NCBI GenBank assembly: GCA_029961685.1
Contig: JARWKL010000010.1
Coordinates: 8,763,931-8,827,930 of the forward strand
Direction: 5' to 3'
Length of the DNA stretch: 64,000 nucleotides
Source: Aristolochia californica
Taxonomy: Eukaryota; Streptophyta; Magnoliopsida; Piperales; Aristolochiaceae
The translations under genes and the position numbers were made by a program. Shown piece after piece: positions 58,845 to 64,000 of this stretch. How positions within the stretch are numbered: position 1 is the first letter of the stretch; each line of letters begins with the position of its first letter. The notes beneath the pieces were generated by a model. It made no database searches, was not told the DNA's origin, and worked only from the letters and a program-made list of their open reading frames with translations.

Positions 58845-60194
58845 GGAATAGTTGAAGATGTTTTGATAAAAGTGGACAAATTTCTGTTCCCGGTTGATTT
58901 CATTGTTCTTGATACAGAACCAGTAGTCGATGTGACCAACCAAATTCCTGTCATCCTAGGATGTCCCTTCTTAGCCACATCTAATGCTATCATTCATTGT
59001 AAAAGTGGTGAGTTGGAATTGTCTTTTGGAAATTTTAAGGTCTCATTGAATGTATTTAATGCCGGGCACCACCCACTTGAGTCTGATGATCTGCGTCCTG
59101 CATTTAATATAGAAACTGTTATGCTTGATAACGAATCCACTCTTGAATCTTTTGAGTCTTGCATAACATCTTTAGACATGGACTATTTTGATGAGGAAAC
59201 ATATTTTCGAGAGGTTAATTCTTTACTCAATTTTGTACCTCTGTTGGAGGAAGCTTATGAGGTTATCACAACTGAACATCCACAAGATCTTCCTCTTGAC
59301 TTGGACAAACCTCTTGAAACTTCCAAGCTAGACCTTAAGCCACTTCCTCCCACATTGAAGTATGCATTCTTGGGACCCATGAACTCATTACCAGTCATTA
59401 TTTCCTCTTATTTGAGTACTGAGCAGGAGGAACAATTGATTGAAGTTTTACAAGCACACAGAGAGGCATTGGGGTGGACTCTTGATGCCTTAAAAGGGAT
59501 TAGCCCCTCCATATGCATGCATCGTATTCATTTGGAGGAGGGGACTAAAGCCTCACGTGAGGTACAACGTAGGTTAAATCCCCATATGCTGGAGGTTGTG
59601 AGAGAAGAAGTCATCAGGTTGCTTGTGACAGGAATCATTTACCCTATTTTCGATAGCACCTGGGTGAGTCCAATTCAAGTTGTCCCTAAGAAAGGGGGGA
59701 TAACGACAATGAAAAATGAGAGTGGTGAATTGATTCCCACAAGAACTACCACCAAGTGGCGTGTCTGCATTGACTATAGAAAACTGAATTCCGCCACTCG
59801 GAAGGATCACTTCCCACTACCTTTCATTGATCAGGTACTAGAGCGATTGGCCGGCCACAATTTTTATTGCTTCTTAGATGGATACTCTGGCTACAATCAA
59901 ATTCCCATTGCTCCAGAAGACCAGGAAAAGACCACAGTCACGTGTCCGTTTGGCACCTATGCTTACAGACGCATGCCTTTTGGTTTATGCAATGCGCCAG
60001 CCACTTTCCAACGATGCATGATGAGTATCTTTTCTGACATGATTGGTGAATTTTTAGAGGTCTTTATGGATGACTTTTCTGTGTTTGGCTCTAGTTTTGA
60101 TACATGTCTGCACAATCTTTCACTCGTATTGTCCCGTTGCATTAAGTCCAATTTAGTCTTGAATTGGGAAAAATGCCACTTCATGGTGAAATAA
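58845..60194 (+). pseudogene. Athila protease C-terminus and reverse transcriptase
   Basis: Open for 443 codons from 58863. Protease end with ILGCPFLATSNA (58951). An acidic linker runs to about 59400. RT blocks: WVSPIQVVPKKGG (59662), CIDYRKLNSATRKD (59766), FLDGYSGYNQIPIAPEDQEK (59871), MPFGLCNAPATFQR (59973) and catalytic VFMDDFSVFG at 60060-60089. TAA at 60192-60194 follows FMVK, a CAA-to-TAA type change. This is the longest intact stretch of the element. Confidence 0.95.
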
Positions 60195-60911
60195 GGAATT
60201 GTTTTAGGACATGTAGTGTCTGAGCGGGGTGTAGAAGTGGACAAAGCCAAGGTTGACCTAATTGCCAATCTGCCACCACCTACTTCTGTGAAGGGGTTGC
60301 GTTCTTTCCTTGGCCATGCTGGGTTCTATAGGCGTTTCATTAAAGAGTTTAGCAAAATTTCTCGTCCTTTGACGAATTTACTTGCTCAAGATGTTGCTTT
60401 CGCCTTTGATGATGCCTGTATTCATGCTTTTGAAACACTGAAGATTTGTTTGTCCACTGCACCCATTGTCCAACCCCCTATTTGGTCTTTGCCTTTTGAG
60501 TTGATGTGTGATGCCTCTGACTATGCATTGGGGGCTGTTTTGGGGCAAAAGACGGATAAAATGCCCTGTGTCATTCAATATGCTAGCCGAAATCTTCATG
60601 ATGCTCAATTGAATTATACTACCACTGAGAAGGAGTTGCTAGCTATTGTGTTTGCCTTGAACAAATTCAGATCATATCTGTTAGGGTGAAAGGTTATAGT
60701 GTTCACTGATCATTCTGCTTTGAAGTACTTATTATCCATCAAGGACACTAAACCTCGCTTGATTAGATGGATCTTGCAATTGCAAGAATTTGACCTTGAG
60801 ATTCGAGATAAGAAGGGTTGTGAGAATGTTGTTGCTGATCATCTATCTAGGATCTGTGTAGTACCTCAGGAAGGATTCCTTCCTTTAAGTGATTCCTTCC
60901 CTGATGAATAA
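60195..60911 (+). pseudogene. Athila RT connection and RNase H
   Basis: Same frame. FLGHAGFYRRFIKEFSKI (60307) ends the RT. RNase H has MCDASDYALGAVLGQ (60503) with its first catalytic Asp, TTTEKELLAIVFA (60620) with the Glu, and [10 protein letters not shown] (60702). TGA at 60687-60689 and TAA at 60909-60911 interrupt it. It would remove the RNA strand after reverse transcription. Confidence 0.9.
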
Positions 60912-62234
60912 CTTCTCCAAGTATCCCAGTTGCCTTGGTTTGCTGACATAGTCAACTATCTTGTAACTCATAAGATTCCTGATTATTGGAGTAAACAAGA
61001 TAGGTTGAAATTCTTTTCCCAAGTCAAACATTTTTTTTGGGATGACCCTTATTTGTTCAAGGTGTGTTCTGACCAAGTCATTAGGCGTTGTGTACATGAG
61101 CAAGACTTTGCCAACATTCTTGAATTTTGTCATTCCCACGCATGTGGTGGACATTTTGGTGCTAGAAAGACCGCGGCTAAAGTCTTGCAATGTGGTTTCT
61201 ATTGGCCTTCATTATTTAGAGATGCCCATGAGTTTTGTCAGGTGTGTGATAAATGCCAACAAACTGGTTGTTTGTCTAGGAAGAACATGATGCCTCTTAA
61301 CCCCATTCTTATTGTTGAATTGTTTGATGTGTGGGGTATTGACTTCATGGGTGCTTTTCCTGTCACGTTCGGCTATCAATACATTCTTGTTGCTGTTGAA
61401 TATGTTTCTAAATGGATTGAAGCTATATCATGTAAGACAAATGATCACAAAGTGGTAGTAAAGTTTTTAAAAGAAAATATCTTTAATCGGTTTGGTACCC
61501 CGAGAGCGATCATCAGTGATGGGGGATCTCATTTTTGTAACAGAGCATTTGAGACCTTATTGAAGAAATATTCCATCACTCATCGGGTGTCCACTCCGTA
61601 CCACCCGCAAACTTCTGGTCAAGTGGAAATCTCTAATAGGGAGATCAAACGGATTTTGGAGAAGTCGGTTCACTTTGATAGGAAAGATTGGTCCACTCGA
61701 TTGGACGATGCTTTATGGGCCTATCGAACCGCTTATAAGACTCTGATTGGGATGTCTCCATTTCGCCTAGTATTCGGAAAAGCATGTCATCTACCTGTTG
61801 AGCTTGAGCATAGAGCTTATTGGGCCATTAAGGCTTTAAATTTTGATTTAACTCAAGCGGGTGAGGAGAGAAAGTTGCAATTGAATGAGTTGGAGGAGAT
61901 ACGTCATGATGCTTATGAGAATGCCAAACTGTATAAGGAGCGAACAAATCTTTTACATGATAAATCTATTTTTCGCAAGTCTTTTACTGTTGGGCAGAAT
62001 GTCTTACTTTATAACTCACGATTGCATTTGTTTCCAGGGAAGCTAAGATCCAGGTGGTCCGGTCCATTTGAAGTTACACAGGTGTTTCCTCATAGCGCTA
62101 TTGAGATCCGCAATCACGGAGATGGGTCGAGCTTCAAAGTTAACGGTCAGAGGCTCAAACCGTATCTTGAGAATATCCCCACACCGGAGGAAGTGATGGT
62201 GATTTTCTTGGAGGAACCTGTCATTTCATCTTGA
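60912..62234 (+). pseudogene. Athila integrase
   Basis: Open for 434 codons from 60930. HHCC zinc end: H near 61132, [10 protein letters not shown], then CQVCDKCQQ near 61239. DDE core: [10 protein letters not shown] (61333), ISDGGSHFC (61513) and the Glu in [12 protein letters not shown] (61618). A C-terminal [13 protein letters not shown] block near 62060 corresponds to the GPY/F-type module. Stop TGA 62232-62234. It would insert the element DNA. Confidence 0.95.
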
Positions 62235-63900
62235 ATGCGTCAGAGTCTTGCTTACGACTATAAACTTAGCACATTGTGGGCAATCCCCACATTTCTATCC
62301 CTTTGTACATTACAGTTTTATTTTTATTTTATTTTTTTTGGTTTATTCATACTCTCTTGCCGGCTGAGAGCATAAATGGTTCCAGTAGTCGATGACCAGA
62401 CTTTTGGTCCCTAGTTTGAGAGGTCTGTACTCAAACAACCATTCTGGGATTGACCAGTTCGATCTTGAAGTATTGAATGAAAACCTTATAGTGAGTAACT
62501 TAAGGACTTGTGTTCAGCGCGTGATTCCTGCTGCCTTCAGTGGCCAGTCACATGGAGATTTCTTCAAAGTGTGATGTGGGATAGCGGTTTCATCTATGGA
62601 TGATTACCTACGGGTACGGTTGATACGAGTAAACCTTCTTCGAGGGAGACTATGTATCATTCCTGGGGGTCTTTATTATTCTTTTTTTTTTTTTTGTAGT
62701 CGTTATAGTGTTTTAACTTTTCCCCATTGAGGACAATGTCAGGTTTAGGTTTGGGGGGGGAAAACGACTCTTTTATGTCTTAGCAATAATTTTCTTTTGA
62801 TTTCTGTTACCGGTTTTCAAATTACTCCTCTTAGTATGTGGTTAACATTAGTAGAGTTAAAATAAGTTGTTCAAATGTGTTTCAAAAATTTTCGTAAATT
62901 TGTGTAGAATATGCCTATTAGAAATCTGATATCATTTGTTGTGATTCATGAGAATTCAGTGGGATAACTTACTATTGCATTAGACTTGGAATTTAGTTGC
63001 AAAAGAGAACATGTAAATGTAGTGTTGATCTATGTTAGTCTGAATAGTCCTGTATGCCTGTTTGAACTCAATCTTTTTTATACCTCAGTGAAATTCCTTG
63101 TTGTAATGTATGAATGCGAAGGGAAATACTCTTGCTTGCAAAAGACAGATAACTTCAGAAACAGCCTGGGCAAACCCAGGGACATGCACCAGAACAGTAG
63201 GTTACTTAAAAATAAGTGCATGTGCAGTGAAGACGAATACAAAATGGTGGTAATACCAAAAGTATTCAGTGAAACAAAAATTACGCTGGTAATAGCAAAA
63301 GTGCGCTGGTAATAGTGTAAAATGGTTTTCAATCTGGAAGCAATGAGTTTCTTAACTTTGAAGATGAATTGTAATTTGAAAGAAGTTGCAAGTCAAGATT
63401 GAAATTGGTATATTTCTTCTGTGAGATTGTCAGACAACAAGCTTACTCTACTATTTTCTCTTAATTGTGATGTGACCAGGATTTTATTGTTATTTGTTGC
63501 CTCTTTGTTCTGTTGAAGTAATAGCTTATGGGTCACATTGGTTCAAGTGGAGTAACAATGAGTGTATTTGGATTGATAATAGGCTACATTTTACACAGGT
63601 TTTAATATTTCGCAAGATGTCATATGAATTTCAGATATTTTACGATACTAAGTATTAGTCATATGCTAATGAGGAGTAAATTTTCTTCAGTTTTTCTTTT
63701 TATATTATTGATTTAGATGAATTTTGTGGGTAAATTCCATGCAAACCCTCACGAGACATAACTCGTCCACTACTGCAGAGTAGGGGTTTAACGGCTTGTT
63801 GCATGCGCTAAATGCAATCGTGCTCCCTACGAAAGTGGCATTTTGTTTTCCTAGGCTTAATTTTGGTTCGATTGTTGTTTTGCTAGGGACTAGCAAAGAT
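62235..63900 (+). other. Athila post-pol region without recognisable env
   Basis: About 1.7 kb. It includes the typical CATTGAGGACAATGTC motif (62724-62739) followed by a G-run. Only short open frames occur (the longest plus-strand one is 62986-63312, 108 codons, without domain). An env-like gene, known from some Athila elements, is not visible. Confidence 0.7.
62741..62760 (+). other. Internal polypurine-tract-like sequence
   Basis: AGGTTTAGGTTTGGGGGGGG. It resembles the Athila PPT but lies 1.15 kb before the 3' LTR. Confidence 0.5.
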
Positions 63901-63915
63901 TTAGGTTTGGCGGTG
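63901..63915 (+). other. Athila 3' polypurine tract (decayed)
   Basis: TTAGGTTTGGCGGTG directly before the 3' LTR TGATAG. One C interrupts the G-run. Confidence 0.65.
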
Positions 63916-64000
63916 TGATAGATGCCATATTCTGACATGAGAACTAGGTTAATTATAATAGAATAACCTTTATAATTGTGTTATAGGTGGTTACTTATCG
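63916..64000 (+). repeat. Athila 3' LTR, first 85 bp
   Basis: Matches 55030-55114 with a single C/T difference by eye, then the window ends. Confidence 0.95.

Larger units (their letters stand above)
55030..64000 (+). mobile_element. Ty3/gypsy LTR retrotransposon, Athila lineage
   Basis: 5' LTR 55030-56602, PBS 56609-56626, one gag-pol frame 56964-62234, a ~1.7-kb post-pol region, PPT, and the first 85 bp of the 3' LTR (63916 onward), which match the 5' LTR start with one difference. Lineage from the DLGAS protease motif, FMDDFSVFG in RT, the Asp-type PBS, and the CATTGAGGACAATGT-type motif after pol. The element continues beyond the window. Confidence 0.95.

Noticed and set aside
62986..63312. 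Possible Athila env-like gene
   Set aside because: Only 108 codons, no signal peptide or membrane segment pattern, and no continuation in other frames.

Overview
This window looks like gene-poor, repeat-dense plant nuclear DNA, probably from a flowering plant. I found no host gene and no tRNA, rRNA or other RNA gene. It holds three layers: (1) degenerate endogenous pararetroviruses (family Caulimoviridae), (2) kilobase-long purine/pyrimidine tracts built on GAAA/TTTC, and (3) two decayed LTR retrotransposons, one Ty1/copia and one Ty3/gypsy of the Athila type. The species cannot be named from the sequence alone.

Virus layer. One virus family accounts for most of the non-tract sequence. Its layout can be read from the copies together: a leader with a tRNA-iMet-like primer site, ORF1 (30K-type movement protein, MP), ORF2 (coat protein, CCHC zinc finger, aspartic protease, reverse transcriptase with YIDD, RNase H) and ORF3 (unknown). 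ORF2 starts 2 nt after the ORF1 stop. ORF3 overlaps the end of ORF2 by 8 nt. A head-to-tail tandem (copies B and C, 31370-46415) repeats with a period of about 7.84-7.88 kb, which gives the genome length. I tentatively call it Florendovirus-like. Copies fall into two sub-lineages, called here type I (A2, B, C, E, H) and type II (A1/A3, D, F). A second, different virus (copy G, 20225-23330) is badnavirus-like: it carries the second cysteine cluster CX2CX11CX2CX4CX2C and stops before the reverse transcriptase. Every virus reading frame is broken by stops, frameshifts, deletions or rearrangements.

Layout: 1-537 GA tract; 538-6922 composite copy A (a minus-strand type II copy split by an inverted type I piece); 6923-11643 tracts; 11644-14069 copy E; 14070-17023 tracts; 17024-20035 copy F; 20225-23330 copy G; 23331-24071 GA tract; 24072-29775 copia element with a truncated 3' LTR; 29771-31369 minus-strand fragment H, whose outer end is the viral primer site; 31370-46415 tandem B-C; 46416-47782 tracts; 47783-54955 copy D; 55030-64000 Athila element, with its 3' LTR running off the window.

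How the parts relate. The tracts are not fresh microsatellites. They share non-repetitive landmarks (an 11-mer near positions 8001, 11174, 14558, 15439, 17002 and 46730), so they are diverged copies of one long repeat family. Copies A and D share the same 5' junction with the same tract and the same 1-nt deletion in the zinc finger, so they look like an inverted segmental duplication of one old insertion. Several viral 3' ends stop in the same place, just upstream of the primer binding site, which fits integration near the minus-strand discontinuity of pararetroviral DNA. Stop codons in the retroelements are largely C-to-T type changes, as expected from methylated, silenced DNA.
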